Shown here: positions 48,497 through 56,692 of the stretch, in pieces
Layout: each line of letters starts with the position of its first letter
Numbering within the stretch: position 1 is the stretch's first letter
NCBI GenBank assembly: GCA_037176705.1
Contig: CM073905.1
Location: forward strand, 28,614,986-28,678,985
Reading direction: 5' to 3'
Source: Molossus alvarezi
Taxonomy: Eukaryota; Chordata; Mammalia; Chiroptera; Molossidae
Length of the DNA: 64,000 nt
Notes under the pieces: model-generated
Databases searched by the model: none
What the model was told of the DNA's origin: nothing
The model's input: the letters and a program-made list of their open reading frames with translations, nothing else
Translations under genes and position numbers: made by a program

Positions 48497-51032
48497 TGTT
48501 CAAGCAGATGCCTTAGAGCTGTCAGCAGGAAGACCAAACTGAACGTGCCGGAGCTTTAAAGAAAAAGTCCACAGCTCCAGAGGCAAGAGCTTCCAGAGGG
48601 AGGTAGTAAATATTTGATGGGACCTTCCAGCTCTTCCTGACTCAGATGACTCTGGTGACATTTCAGAACACTGGGCTGGAGAATACTCTTCATTTAATGA
48701 CTGAGAAAGTAGATGCATGAAGAAAAGCAGGTAGCTGAGATGCTCTGAGCTCACAAAGGGCCCATGCAGGCAAATTCAGCAAGACTGGAAAGAAAGGGCT
48801 CTTTTTCCAGGAATGAAGTCAGATCACCAGCAAACTAAATAACCAGAAAGTGAGTGTTCTGGGCCAATAATCTACCCTTCCAAACTGCTAAACTGTAAGC
48901 TCCAGAAGAGCCAGAACCCAAGCTATCTTATTCACTGTTGTCTTACCGTCTCTCAGTGCCTGAGCAATACCCTAACACCCTACACTCCTCACTAATACGT
49001 AAGCCACTGCAGTGAACTTCTCCCTCAACACGTTGCTCACTAACTCTCACAGCTCTGCATCCAAATCGCTACACTGGAGAACTGTTTCCAGCTAACTCGG
49101 CTAATGAGGGCTCCCCGCAGAAACAAAGCCACACACCAGTGCCCTATCACTCCACCACAGCAGCCCCATGCAACCCAAATCCATGTGCAGCTGCCTTCAT
49201 GTCAGACTTCCGCCAGCATCAGCCGCTATGAAGTAGTATTTTGAAAAGGAATGTGCAGATAGATCTGAAGCAAAACACACACGGCCTCCTTGGAATTCTG
49301 ATCCAGCATGTCAAGCCAGGAGCTTAAAACAGCTTCTTTACGCTACATCCTAGCACAGAAAGGCTCAGCCTCCCCTCCTCCCCCCACACACCATGCAAAC
49401 AGTCTGATCAGACCTCTGCATTACACCCCTGCTTGGCTGCCGCAGAACTGTCTCAGGGCTGTGTCAGTGCGTTTGATTTAATTAGGAACTCAGAACTACC
49501 CTGGCTTTGCTCAGTTCACAGGTTCCTTTCAGCTGAGCCTCCCTCCCCAGCAGTACACCCTCAAACTGGATTATTACTATAGGGCTATTTTTAAAGGGCA
49601 GATGTCCATCTGCCTGGGACCCTTGAGAAAAAGGCCCAGAGGAAACCCAAGGAGCCACTGCTGACTCCTTGGTGACCTTTCTGACCCTAGAATGCACACC
49701 AACTCAAGCTAGGAGTCTTTGGGTATTGTTCTACATCTTCTGACTCACCATTGTCCAACTGCCATCCTAACAGCATCCCGAAAGTGGCAACATGCTTTAA
49801 ATACCCCAAAGTTCCAGTTTGAGCAATAGCTCTGTACCTACGTTCATGCCTACCCAGACACTTCTCTCTTCTCATATTTTAGCTCTCCTAACTTTTCCCA
49901 GGTCTTTGTGGCCACCACAGGCAATGGTTAGGGTCCCTCATCCCCAAGCAAGGCTGGGGATGCCCCAGGTCCCCCACTCTTGACCCCAAGACTCCAAACC
50001 CATTGCTGTCTTGAGTTGCTCACTGGTGGTCTTGGCCAGAGTCCAGAGGAGTGGGTTTGGCGCCACCTGCTCAGAGTGCCCCTAGGTGACCCCTGCACTC
50101 CAGGTGGCTTGTGGAGATTGATCCCTTTCAGGACTGGCCCGTTCTGGCAGGTGGAAGGAGGCTATGCGGTGGTGTCTCGCACCGAAGAGGCCCCAGCGTG
50201 GACAGCGCACAGGGTGCTGAATCAGGCACCCGGGAGGAGGAGCGCGGGCAAGGGCACAGAGCTGCAGGAGGACTAGGGGAGCGTGACCCGAGGGCCCAGG
50301 GCAGCAGGAGGAGGGCTGTGGGTGCGCAGCCGCGGCAGGGTCCCGAGCGCCTCTCCAGCAAGCGTGGACGGGAGGCGCGGCCCTTACCTGGCCAAAGGCG
50401 GAGCTGAGCATGGGGCGCAGCCGGTGGAGGAACGGGTCTGCCTCGGACGCGGCAGCTGGAGCGGAGACCCCAAGACCCGGGGCTCGCTGCGAGCACCGGG
50501 GACCGAGCGCCGGGGACAGCCCCCGTTCCTCCCCATCCCGCCTGCGGGCCGGCGGCAGCGGCGACAGAGGAGAAGGTCGGGACGCCGCGGCCGGCAGCGC
50601 CTCCCGGGGCCTGCAGTGCGCCTGGGGGAGCCCGCGGCGGCTTCCCCGCGAGCCCTCCTCTCTCGGTGCCGGCCGGCACAGGGGTCTCCGCAAACTGGGG
50701 TCCCCGGACAGCGGTGGCGTGCCAGGGCAGGTGCCCGGCAGCCGGCGGCTGGGCAGCCCTGGCTCCCGGGCAGGGCCGTGGCGGGGAACCCGGCTACTCC
50801 CGCTCGTCGCCGCCTTCAGCAGGGACGTCTTGGACTCGCTTTTGGCGATGTGAGAGCTCATCGCAGCGGGGCCGGCGCTCGCATGGCCGGGCGGGGGAGG
50901 CACCGTGCGGTGCGGAGCAGGGCCCCCGGTGGGCAGAGAGCAGGGCGTCCGGCGGGAGCCGAGCCCGAGGACGCGCTGGAGGCGGGCACCGTACCCGGGC
51001 CGCTTGAATGCGGCCCCGTCGCCGCCACCCAT
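28445..51032 (-). CDS. CABP1: calcium-binding protein 1 / caldendrin, alternative first exons
   Basis: CaBP1 is a calmodulin-like Ca2+ sensor of neurons and retina that modulates voltage-gated Ca2+ channels and IP3 receptors (family knowledge). Three products can be assembled. Caldendrin joins 51032-50388 to the shared exons (215+152=367 aa). CaBP1-long joins 41482-41438, 36834-36655 and the shared exons (227 aa). CaBP1-short skips 36834-36655 (167 aa). The long and short lengths equal the human ones I recall. Shared exons are 33310-33280, 33002-32859, 31949-31840, 31605-31458 and 28470-28445, all with GT-AG introns. The shared core has four EF-hands: EF1 (core residues 20-31), EF3 (97-108) and EF4 (134-145) are canonical. 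EF2 (56-67) has Asn at position 1, Gly at 5 and Asp at 12, which fits the inactive EF2 known for this family. Confidence 0.97.
28930..29560 (-). mobile_element. old L1 (L1M) fragment, reverse
   Basis: The reverse strand shows L1M-type text. On the plus strand this appears as TTAGGTTCACAGCAAAATTA, TTTGACAAGTGTATAATGTA, TTATTTATCCATTCATGTAC and TTATGAATAAAACTGTTATA. It lies downstream of the CABP1 stop but inside the preceding intron, upstream of the last exon on the minus strand. Confidence 0.82.
30135..30375 (+). repeat. MIR
   Basis: CTGAGCCTCAGTTTCCTCAT and GTGACTGGTACATAATACGT match MIR core and tail. It lies in the last CABP1 intron. Confidence 0.75.
30405..30800 (+). repeat. ancient interspersed repeat, same type
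   Basis: GCTATGTGCCAGGTACTGAG, GCAGAGATAAAGAAAATGAG and GATCTTGAAGGATGAATAGA follow the same module order, strongly diverged. Confidence 0.45.
30880..31400. repeat. degenerate TGGA/TAGA minisatellite-like tract
   Basis: Purine-rich ATGGATGGATGG, TAGATAGATAAG and ATGCATGGGTGA motifs recur at 4-bp periodicity for about 500 bp. The tract lies next to the CABP1 EF3/EF4 exon, whose donor is about 60 bp away. Confidence 0.85.
30969..31024. repeat. (TAGA)14 microsatellite
   Basis: Fourteen uninterrupted TAGA units lie in the last CABP1 intron, inside a larger tract (about 30880-31400) of degenerate TGGA/TAGA/TGCA repeats. Confidence 0.97.
31458..31605 (-). CDS. CABP1: CABP1 shared exon with EF-hands 3 and 4
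   Basis: The exon is 148 nt, with acceptor CCTCTGTAG|TTT and donor GAAG|GTAGG. It encodes two canonical loops, [12 protein letters not shown] and [11 protein letters not shown](E), separated by the EF3-EF4 linker [13 protein letters not shown]. These form the C-lobe, the main Ca2+-regulated target-binding half. Confidence 0.97.
31840..31949 (-). CDS. CABP1: CABP1 shared exon with degenerate EF-hand 2 and linker
   Basis: The exon is 110 nt, with acceptor CCCCAG|TG and donor GAG|GTGAGT. It encodes [17 protein letters not shown], then [20 protein letters not shown]. The EF2 loop it completes lacks the acidic residues at positions 1, 3 and 5. Confidence 0.96.
32585..32797 (-). repeat. MIR close to a CABP1 exon
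   Basis: TCCAGGTGAGGAAATGGAGG and CCCAGAATTTGAACCCAGGA match reverse MIR. It is sense to CABP1 and ends about 60 nt after the donor of the exon at 32859. Confidence 0.75.
32859..33002 (-). CDS. CABP1: CABP1 shared exon with EF-hand 1
   Basis: The exon is 144 nt, with acceptor CTTCCCCAG|AG and donor AACC|GTGAGT. It encodes ELREAFREF, the canonical Ca2+ loop [12 protein letters not shown], and the helix up to QQINMN, which starts the degenerate second EF loop. Confidence 0.96.
33280..33310 (-). CDS. CABP1: CABP1 shared micro-exon
   Basis: This 31-nt exon encodes [10 protein letters not shown] plus one base. The acceptor is TTTGTTTCAG|GAC and the donor GAAG|GTAAG. It is the common acceptor for all three upstream variants, each of which ends in phase 0. 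Confidence 0.95.
34618..34875 (+). mobile_element. VES SINE, young subtype
   Basis: Full-length copy with (CT)n and (CCCT)n runs and a perfect target-site duplication AAAAAGTCTGG at 34607-34617 and 34876-34886. It lies in a CABP1 intron, antisense to the gene. Confidence 0.95.
34891..35115 (+). mobile_element. VES SINE, older subtype
   Basis: Head GCCCTGGCCAGTGTGGCTCAG with the GGTTGAGTACC variant and an AAATCAATAAAAAAATA tail. It stands 15 bp after the preceding SINE. No clear target-site duplication was seen. Confidence 0.9.
35725..35925 (+). repeat. MIR
   Basis: GGGACCTTGAGCAGTTCACA and TCTCATCTGTAAAACAGG match MIR. It is followed closely by a hAT-like element and another MIR. Confidence 0.7.
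35970..36190. mobile_element. hAT-like MITE with terminal symmetry
   Basis: The element opens with GATGCTATCCAATACAGTAA, contains CAAGTGCTCAATAGCCCCAT and CATGTGGCTAGTGGCCACTA, and ends with GGACAGTGCTGTC. The two ends are roughly inverted copies. The family name was not determined. Confidence 0.55.
36225..36425 (+). repeat. MIR
   Basis: CTCAGTTTCCTCATCTGCAA and GCACAGTGCCCGGCACACAG match the MIR core and tail. Confidence 0.8.
36655..36834 (-). CDS. CABP1: CABP1 cassette exon of CaBP1-long
   Basis: The exon is exactly 180 nt (60 codons), phase 0 at both ends, so inclusion or skipping keeps the frame. It runs from [13 protein letters not shown] to GFAENRQP, with acceptor GCTGAAG|ATG and donor CCT|GTACGT. 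It distinguishes CaBP1-long from CaBP1-short. The sequence differs at several sites from the human one I recall but keeps the Cys- and Leu-rich second half. Confidence 0.92.
37105..37138. repeat. (AC)n microsatellite
   Basis: About 16 AC units with one interruption (CAACAC), in a CABP1 intron. Confidence 0.95.
38515..38722 (+). repeat. MIR
   Basis: CTGGCTCTGCCACCTGCTTG and GTGACCTTGGGCAGGTCACA match MIR. A short (GAT)n-like stretch follows at 38754-38773. Confidence 0.75.
39418..39560 (+). repeat. MIR fragment
   Basis: AAGTCCCAGCTCAGTTAGCT and TGTGTGACCTTAGCC match the MIR core. Confidence 0.55.
39599..39763 (+). mobile_element. VES SINE, old and shortened
   Basis: Degenerate head (CCCTGGTCTGGTGGCTCAG), B-box region and a shortened CT region. 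Flanks AAACCATGAAATTG (39585-39598) and AAAACATGAAGTTG (39764-39777) form a target-site duplication with two mismatches, indicating age. Confidence 0.85.
39875..40085 (-). repeat. MIR
   Basis: GAACATTTGTTGAGTACTAT and AAGTAACTTGCCCAAAGTCA match reverse MIR. Confidence 0.78.
40734..40770 (-). mobile_element. 37-bp L1 3'-tail micro-insertion
   Basis: On the minus strand it reads GGGGGCCACCTGTAATACT followed by TTCAACAATAAAATAAAA, which I recognise as the 3' end of bat L1 elements. It is flanked by a perfect 16-bp target-site duplication TCCAAAAGGAATTCTT (40718-40733 and 40771-40786). Confidence 0.8.
41438..41482 (-). CDS. CABP1: CABP1 alternative first coding exon (CaBP1-long/short)
   Basis: Fifteen codons, [15 protein letters not shown], end at AAG|GTATGT. 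Gly2 followed by a basic stretch is the N-myristoylation signal of the short isoforms, which anchors them to membranes. The exon lies 8.9 kb downstream of the caldendrin exon, so it requires its own promoter. Confidence 0.93.
42585..42599 (+). promoter_or_regulatory. CTCF-type motif
   Basis: CCAGCAGGGGGCACC fits the core CTCF consensus at every constrained position. It is not inside a recognised repeat. It lies 1.1 kb upstream of the CABP1 short-isoform exon and 7.8 kb downstream of the caldendrin exon. Confidence 0.6.
43564..43660 (+). mobile_element. 5'-truncated L1 3' end
   Basis: CTGTACCCCTGAAACCTATA and CAATAAATTCAATTAAAAATT are typical of the L1 3' end. The duplication GAAAAGCTAGGG at 43552-43563 and 44199-44210 brackets this fragment plus two later SINEs inserted into its tail. 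Confidence 0.7.
43666..43886 (+). mobile_element. VES SINE, older subtype, in the L1 tail
   Basis: Complete copy with an AAAATCAATAAAGAAAA tail and the target-site duplication AAAATTGAGCCCTG at 43652-43665 and 43887-43900. It carries CCCCAGTGGGGGGC, near a CTCF core. Confidence 0.92.
43895..44198 (+). mobile_element. VES SINE with long A-rich tail
   Basis: Head GCCCTGCTGGTTTGGGTCAG, body to about 44140, then about 60 bp of A-rich tail shared with the L1 tail. It starts inside the target-site duplication of the preceding SINE. Confidence 0.88.
44209..44463 (+). mobile_element. VES SINE
   Basis: Full-length copy with a target-site duplication AAAAGCTAG at 44200-44208 and 44464-44472. It inserted into the right-hand target-site duplication of the L1 fragment, so it is later than the L1. 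Confidence 0.92.
44575..44713 (+). mobile_element. MER5-type hAT fragment
   Basis: GGCTGCAAATTAGATTCATT, CTCCAGGTGATTCTGATCTG and CTTGAGAACTACTG match MER5A/B with internal loss. Confidence 0.72.
44715..44940 (+). repeat. MIR
   Basis: GGGTTCAAATCTTACCCTGC, TTTCTGAGCCTCGGTTTCTT and GGGCTTGGCAGAGTGCCAGG match MIR. Confidence 0.75.
45295..45500 (+). repeat. MIR
   Basis: CTCTGAATCCCAGTTTCCTT follows the MIR core. The rest is diverged. Confidence 0.6.
46125..46500 (+). repeat. MIR split by a VES SINE
   Basis: GGGCAAGTCACTTCCCTCTT and CATCTCTAAAATGGAAG lie left of the SINE, and GATAATGCTAACCTTCACAG continues on its right. Confidence 0.68.
46231..46458 (+). mobile_element. VES SINE, older subtype, in a MIR
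   Basis: GCCTGGCCGGTGTGGCTCAG head, a duplicated ATCGATGTTTCTATCTCTCA-like unit in the CT region, and a GATCAATAAAG tail. It splits a MIR element. The flanking AAAATGGAAGAAAA/AAAATGAGAAAG is an imperfect duplication. Confidence 0.9.
46854..46876. repeat. (ATTC)n short tandem repeat
   Basis: About five to six ATTC units, in a CABP1 intron. Confidence 0.9.
47290..47580 (-). repeat. MIR
   Basis: GAGCCAGACCATTTGACATA and GGCCCAAGGTCATGGCAATA match reverse MIR. Confidence 0.6.
47755..48250 (-). repeat. MIR split by a VES SINE
   Basis: CATTGATAGAGTCTTTGGTC to CCTATTTTGCAGATAAAGAA lies left of the SINE, and TTAATGAGGTTGAGTCACTT continues after it. Confidence 0.65.
47920..48201 (+). mobile_element. 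VES SINE with long (CT)n
   Basis: Young-type copy with a pure (CT)n run at about 48080-48122. Extra bases in the head (GTCCAGTCTGGAGAGACC where sister copies have GTCCAGAGAGACC) look like a small duplication. The target-site duplication AAACAGGCTT lies at 47910-47919 and 48202-48211. It splits a MIR. Confidence 0.92.
48474..48497. repeat. (GCT)8 trinucleotide repeat
   Basis: Eight pure GCT/CTG units after GTTGTT, in the CABP1 intron between the two alternative first exons. Confidence 0.95.
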
Positions 51033-51250
51033 GTGACAACGCAGCCCCGAGTCCTGAGCTCCCAGGCAGCTGGCGGTGCAGATCTGGGGGGGTTGCCCGC
51101 AGGCTGTCCCCTGAGAGCCCACCCCCAGCTCCGGGTGGCCCAGGTACTGCCGCGCTGCGCCCCGCCCCTTTCCCCGCCCCGCTCGAGGAGCCCCGCTTCC
51201 GGGCTGCCCTGGCGGCTTAGGGGGCGCTGCTGCTCAGAGCTGGGAGCACA
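50200..51250 (-). promoter_or_regulatory. CABP1: CABP1 caldendrin CpG island
   Basis: The sequence is dense in CpG and G+C across the caldendrin first exon, falling off sharply near 51250. The start site is not fixed and should lie upstream of 51032. Long open frames on the plus strand here are by-products of the GC content. Confidence 0.7.
50388..51032 (-). CDS. CABP1: CABP1 caldendrin-specific first exon
   Basis: The exon gives 215 codons from [13 protein letters not shown] to MLSSAFGQ, with donor CAG|GTAAGG. The product is Pro-, Arg- and Ser-rich, low-complexity and basic, matching the N-terminal extension that marks caldendrin. The open frame continues 30 codons upstream of the ATG only with non-ATG codons, so the ATG at 51032 is preferred. 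An in-frame internal ATG (AAMSSHIAK) is also present. The exon is embedded in a CpG island. Confidence 0.93.
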
Positions 51251-51734
51251 AGGGAAGGGGTTTGGCGAAGGGCCCCAAAGATGTCCAGTCATCGGTATCG
51301 CCTGAACTGCCCCTTAACATGCCTGGAGGCTCCCACGGGAACCCAGAACCACCGGAACCTCCAGAAATGCACGCGGGGTGCACTCCCCAGGGGATACAAC
51401 TTTGGAACTGAGGATGACAGAGGTGCAGTACACTAAAGACCCAAGGAGGATGAAGGTACTGTATGACATCACCGCTTACAAACGCAGGAGCCAGAATGAC
51501 GTGGAAGGACAGGCTCCACTCTGTGACCACTTCATCCAGTCCCAAGGCCATGGAGTGGGACCAGGATAACCCTGGCAAATCAGCCACAGAATTTTGTTCT
51601 CAGAGCAGGAGCGAAGCCAGGTGGCAACTGTTTAACCTGGACTTGCAGGGCCTGGTGATGATCAAGTCTCAGGTAGGACCCATTTGATGCCCCTACAGCT
51701 CTTGTGCCCCTCACATTCATGCCCTTCTAGATGT

Positions 51735-51930
51735 CAGAGAAATTTCTGCTTATGGTATCCCAGCCCTGCCACTTACCATCTGGGTCACTTGACAAGTATC
51801 ATCAACCTCTCTGAACCTTGTTTACCTTTCTGTAAAATGCAGACAATAATCATAACTTCTTGGTAACATCTGATGACACCATGCACATAAAAGGCCTAGC
51901 CCAGTGCTTAGAACAAGGCACCCACGCAGT
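51735..51930 (+). repeat. MIR
   Basis: CAGCCCTGCCACTTACCATC and CTCTCTGAACCTTGTTTACC match the MIR core. Confidence 0.7.
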
Positions 51931-52819
51931 TAAACTAGTCCTGTCCCTCTGCACCTTGAGGCCCCACTTACCACTCTTGTTTATTAATAGGATACTTGAG
52001 ATTTGAAGGGGATTGGGGCGTGAACTTCTCAGGCTCTCCCTGTTCTGGTCTCTGGCCCTGATGCCACCCATGCATGAGAATAGGGCATCTGGTCACCCTC
52101 AGCCTCAATAGAAGGATAGGTGGGCTGACTGCCAATGTGCTACACTTCACTCATGCCAAGTGATTACCCTTCTCTGCACTGTCGGCTTCTTTTACACACC
52201 CAGACGCAGGGAATTAAGAAAAACTGGGAGGGGGGGAGAGCAACTGCCCACAGGCCAAAGTGAACAAGGGCGGTATGGGAAATTGTTCCCCAGCTCACCT
52301 GTTAGAGACTGAATTGCCATATCAAAGCCACTCAGGTATCTATAGCACAATCCTGAGGCAGGCTGGGGTGCCACTGTCCTGAAGCCTCATGCACTGTCCA
52401 CTCGGATATGAAGGCGGAAGGATCCACCCTCTCAGAGTCTGGGGTCAATCAGTGTTTACCTGTTCCAGCCTCAGAATAATCGGTGTTGGGCAGGATTAAC
52501 AACAATGTACACTCCGTGTAAATCACAGGAGATAAAGTCCCTTATCAGAATCCCTCAAGAGCTGATGACAGGCAATGGGCTGAGGGTACTGTCAATCCCT
52601 GCAGGGCCACGAGAGGTTTCTTTTGAAATTCCCGAAATATTCCTGGGCGAGACCTCTGTCGGTAACTAGTTCCTGAAAAAGTGAAGAACCTGGTTACATC
52701 ACCTATGACATTAGAGGAAAGAAATCAAGACTATGTTCATGGGGCAGATGGGTGACACACGTGCACACAGATCCTGGATAATCCTGGACACGTGCCAGGA
52801 TTCCATTTCATTTGTAAAA

Positions 52820-53640
52820 TGTGTTAATTTGGTCATTCACTTAATAAATATTTCTAGAACTAGGCACTGTGTTAGATACCAAGGATACAAAGATGTAACC
52901 ATTCATTCAACAAATACTTGAGTGACTGTTCATTGTCAGGCACTGTCCTAGGTACCAGGGACCTGTAGGGTACTGAACAAAACAGTCTCTAACCTCAACA
53001 ACAGATAAACATCTATATAAACACATGGAAAATTAATGAGGACAAACAGGCAGCACGTAATGCTGCTAAGAGAAATAAAGCAGGTAAGAGAGGAGGGCTT
53101 AGTGGAGAGTGCTATTTTAGACAGTGATTATGGAGGGCCTCTCTGAGGACGGGACCGTGTGAGCAGAGAGCACCATGAAAGAAGGGAGCAAGCCACGCAC
53201 ATCCGGCCGGAGGAAGAGCTTTCCTGGCAGAGAGGAGATTGTTCAAATGTCCTGAGGAGGGAACATCTTGACATAATCAAGGACAAGCAAAGACACAAGT
53301 GAAGCTGGACTGAGCAAGGGGGAGAGGGAGAGAGATGAAACCAGAGGAAGGCAAGGGCGAGAGAGCCAAGGGCGTTGTTTTTTCCCCAAGTCTGAACAAA
53401 AACGACTAGCAGGTCTGTGGTAAAGGAGTGGCATATGGTTGTTTACATTGTTAACGGATCATTGGCTGCTTTGCAGCCAGTCCACTGTTGGATGGCAGTG
53501 TGGCAATATGGAGCCACTCAGGTGCTGTCACACGGAAGAGGTGAGAGAGAGTGATGGCTTGGACTACAGTGATAGTGGGGGAGGTAGTAAGAAGTGATCA
53601 GATTCGGGAGATATTTAAAGAATTACAGTAAGACCCAGTC
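52820..53640 (+). repeat. ancient interspersed repeat, long copy
   Basis: The modules run in order: CATTCATTCAACAAATACTT, TGTCAGGCACTGTCCTAGGT, GAGGGCCTCTCTGAGGACGG, CTTTCCTGGCAGAGAGGAGA and GTGATGGCTTGGACTACAGT. No open frame. Confidence 0.6.
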
Positions 53641-54425
53641 CCTGCTCTCAAAGAATTTGCAACAACAACAACAGCAAAAAGAATAAAACCCACCATAATA
53701 TAAAGGGACTGACATGCTCGGTTATATGGAATCACCAGTGCAGAACCTTTAGGGGAGTTGGAGAAGGTGTAGAGAAGGTGACAGTTGAGCTGCATTTTGA
53801 AGGAGAAGAGAAACTCCACCAGATGAATAAGGAAGGTAAAAGAAAGGTCATTTCAGGCAGAGGGGACAGCATAAGTAAAGGCTTGGGAGTGTGAAACTGC
53901 ATAATGTGCTTGGGAATCATTTAGTGGCTTGGGGAGGAGAAGCAATAAGGGCTGGAACACAGGCCTCGAAAGGTGGTTGGAACCGGACTGTGAAGGATCT
54001 TTTTTTTTTTTATCCTCACCCGAGGATATTTTTTGATACTTTGTTCAGATAGAGTAGGAGGGGGAGGGAGGGAGGGAGGGAGAGAAACATTGACGTGAAA
54101 GAGACACATCGAGTGGCTGCCACCCACATGACCCAACTAGGGCCGGGGACAAACTGCAACCGAGGTACGTGCTCTTAGCGGGAACCGAACCCGGGTCTCT
54201 CTGGACCGCAGGCCAACACTCTAACCGCTGAGCCAAACTGGCCAGGGCATGTGAAGCATCTTGAAGGTGAAATTCAGGAGTTGATCCTTTATTCTATAGA
54301 TGATAGAGAGTCCTTGAAGATTTTGAGTGTGCACAGGACATAAGCAGAAGTGTATTTCTGAAGATAATGCTGATTCATTGTGGAGTAGACTAGAAGGACA
54401 CTGAAGACAAAACCAATTAGGAAAT
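53641..54425 (+). repeat. ancient interspersed repeat, second adjacent copy split by a SINE
   Basis: TGAGCTGCATTTTGAAGGAG, CATTTCAGGCAGAGGGGACA, AAGTAAAGGCTTGGGAGTGT and, after the SINE, TTGAAGATTTTGAGTGTGCA repeat the module order of the copy before it. Confidence 0.55.
54002..54249 (-). mobile_element. VES SINE, young subtype
   Basis: Full-length reverse copy. Flanks TGTGAAGGATCTT (53989-54001) and TGTGAAGCATCTT (54250-54262) form a target-site duplication with one mismatch. It interrupts an ancient interspersed repeat. Confidence 0.94.
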
Positions 54426-54560
54426 TAGGTTCATTCATTTAACAAAACTGAGTACCCACTGTGTGGTAGGCACTGGGAACAGAGCAGGAAATAAGTAAAC
54501 ACAGTCCCTTTCTTAATGAATTTTAGGTCTGGTAGGAAGGTAAGAAAGACTAACTGCAGA
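54425..54560 (+). repeat. ancient interspersed repeat, left part
   Basis: GTTCATTCATTTAACAAAAC, GTGTGGTAGGCACTGGGAAC and GGAAATAAGTAAACACAGTC match the left module of the same repeat type. Confidence 0.55.
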
Positions 54561-55123
54561 GGCCGGGTCAGACTCAGGAAATACTTCGGAAATACCACTA
54601 TAAAGTCCTGGGTGTGGAAATGAGAACGGCTTGCCTGTCTGTGAGACATAATGTGAATACAGTTACTGCCAAGTGTCCTGCCACATAGAAACAAGTTTTA
54701 AATAATGCTTTTGGGCTGTATATACCTTTATAGCTTTAAAAGCATTTTCTCATACAGCCTCTCACTTGCCTCTAAGTGTTATACAACTTGTAATTATTAA
54801 ACAATTAATGTTATTATTTGACGGTATAACCTTGGGTGAAAGTTACGCTCAAGAGCTGTTTTGGAGTGCTGGAGAGACATCCACCTTGCTGATGAGGGCA
54901 ACAAAATAGAGGAGATGGGTCTGGGACCAAACATCAGTCTAGGATAGAGAGAACAGTGTGTTTAGCTGTCTTTATGTCTCATTTCTAAGAGAATCCACTC
55001 AGAAGGAGTAAGACAGGGTTAAGGACAACATTCTTAAAATGTACAGGGATCTCTCACTGAACATATCTCAATTTAATAACGGCATGTCCCTGTAGCAAAT
55101 TCCTTTAAAAACTGATCTTTCCT

Positions 55124-55376
55124 GCCCTGGCCAATTTTGCTCAATGGTTAGAGCGTCGGCCTGCGGTCCAGAGAGACCTGGGTTCGGTTCCCACTAAGGG
55201 TGTGTACCTCAGTTGCAGTTTGTCCCCAGCCCTGGTTGGTCGTGCAGGTGGCAGCCACTCGATGTGTCCCTTTCACGTTGATGTTTCTCTCTCTCTTCCT
55301 CTCTCTCCTTCCCACTCTGTCTGAACAAAAAATGGAAAAATGTCCTCGGGTGAGGATAAAAAACAAAAACAAAAAC
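55124..55376 (+). mobile_element. VES SINE, young subtype
   Basis: Full-length copy with a target-site duplication CTGATCTTTCCT at 55112-55123 and 55377-55388. The A box is altered (TTGCTCAATGG). Confidence 0.94.
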
Positions 55377-56554
55377 CTGATCTTTCCTAACCAGGACTGT
55401 ATGTCACGTTTAGAGTCTTGGAAAAGGTTGTGGAGCATTTGCATGTTGGTGCTTGAATTAATTCTCTGTGACGTTTCTGGCCTAGCTGGTTCCTTTCTGC
55501 TGTTGTCAGAATCAAATTTTTCACTAATCTCTCCCTTGTTTTCAGATGACAAAATTTCTGTTAGGTTTCAGAAAGCTGGGATTACAAAATGTTCTTAGGG
55601 CTTTAAGTCCTCTGTGGTGATTGGGGAACTCAGGAAAGGATCGGATAAAAAAAAAATGGGGGAGACAGGGGTCAGTCAGTGAACTGAATAGGGGATTCCT
55701 GTCCAGAAATCTGTCTTTGGATCCAAATGTTCACCACTTAAGAGGCGTCCAAGATTTTAAAAATAAAATGAAAAGGGATGTAGATTACAAGAATACATGC
55801 ATGTGTCGAAACTGAACTCTACACTGAAGACTGTACATCTGACTGTGCATAATTATAACTCAATAAAAGGGAAAATCAAGCAAGCAAGACAGGTAGAGCA
55901 AAAATAATTAATACTGACAAGCAGAACCAGCTACTCTGGACTGTCTTAGGGATCTGAATTATAATTTTCAAAACAAGATGGCCAAACTCAGCTGATAAGA
56001 GGCTCTGACAGTGAGGCCAAGGGTGTCAGAAGCTGATTCCTAAGTGGCCATTAGCTATCCATGGTTTTGTGGGTACAGTTTGTACCCCTCATCTGAGCTA
56101 GCAAGTTCTATATTTGCTTCCTGGTTTTAAGGGCAAGGGAGAGAAAAAGCAGAGATGAAGGAAATTCTATCCCCTACAGATAACTGATTGGTCAGAATTT
56201 ACCATCTTCTTTTAAGAACAGCGTATCTGGTCTCCAAATATTACAATATATCATCACCATCATTCTCATTTAGAATATTCCTCCCTTTCTTTCCCTAATC
56301 CAGAGCAGTTCTCAGCCTCTCTGAGATCTCGACTGGATGTAGGAAGTGATCACCAGCCCCCCACTTCCATTACTCCTTTAATACAGACGCCATACTCCTG
56401 AACTCTAGCAGTGTAGATACATTAAGATCAATATACTACATATCGGAAGTCACCATTACATCCATGCAGTTTCCATTAGCTGAAATGCAACCCATATTCA
56501 GATGACCTGATGACACTCTAACCACAGTGGCCTCCTTTATTATCTGTCTCCCCC

Positions 56555-56692
56555 ACTAGACTGTATGTTCCATGAAAGCAGAGACAGGGTCTATTGCACT
56601 CACTACTGGATTCCAGCGCCTAACATGCTGACTGACACATAACAGTATAGTAGGTGCTCAACTAATATTTAGTAAATGAGTAACCAATTAAA
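56555..56692 (+). repeat. L2 3' end
   Basis: CTAGACTGTATGTTCCATGA, GCAGAGACAGGGTCTATTGC and AGTAGGTGCTCAACTAATAT follow the L2 3' end. Confidence 0.78.

Noticed and set aside
50388..51122. Caldendrin frame extended upstream to 51122
   Set aside because: The extension begins with GTG, and the first ATG is at 51032, where the known caldendrin N-terminus MGGGDG starts.
50283..51305. 340-codon open frame on the plus strand
   Set aside because: It is antisense to the caldendrin first exon in a CpG island, where stop codons are rare. The product is low-complexity Arg/Gly/Pro and unrecognised.
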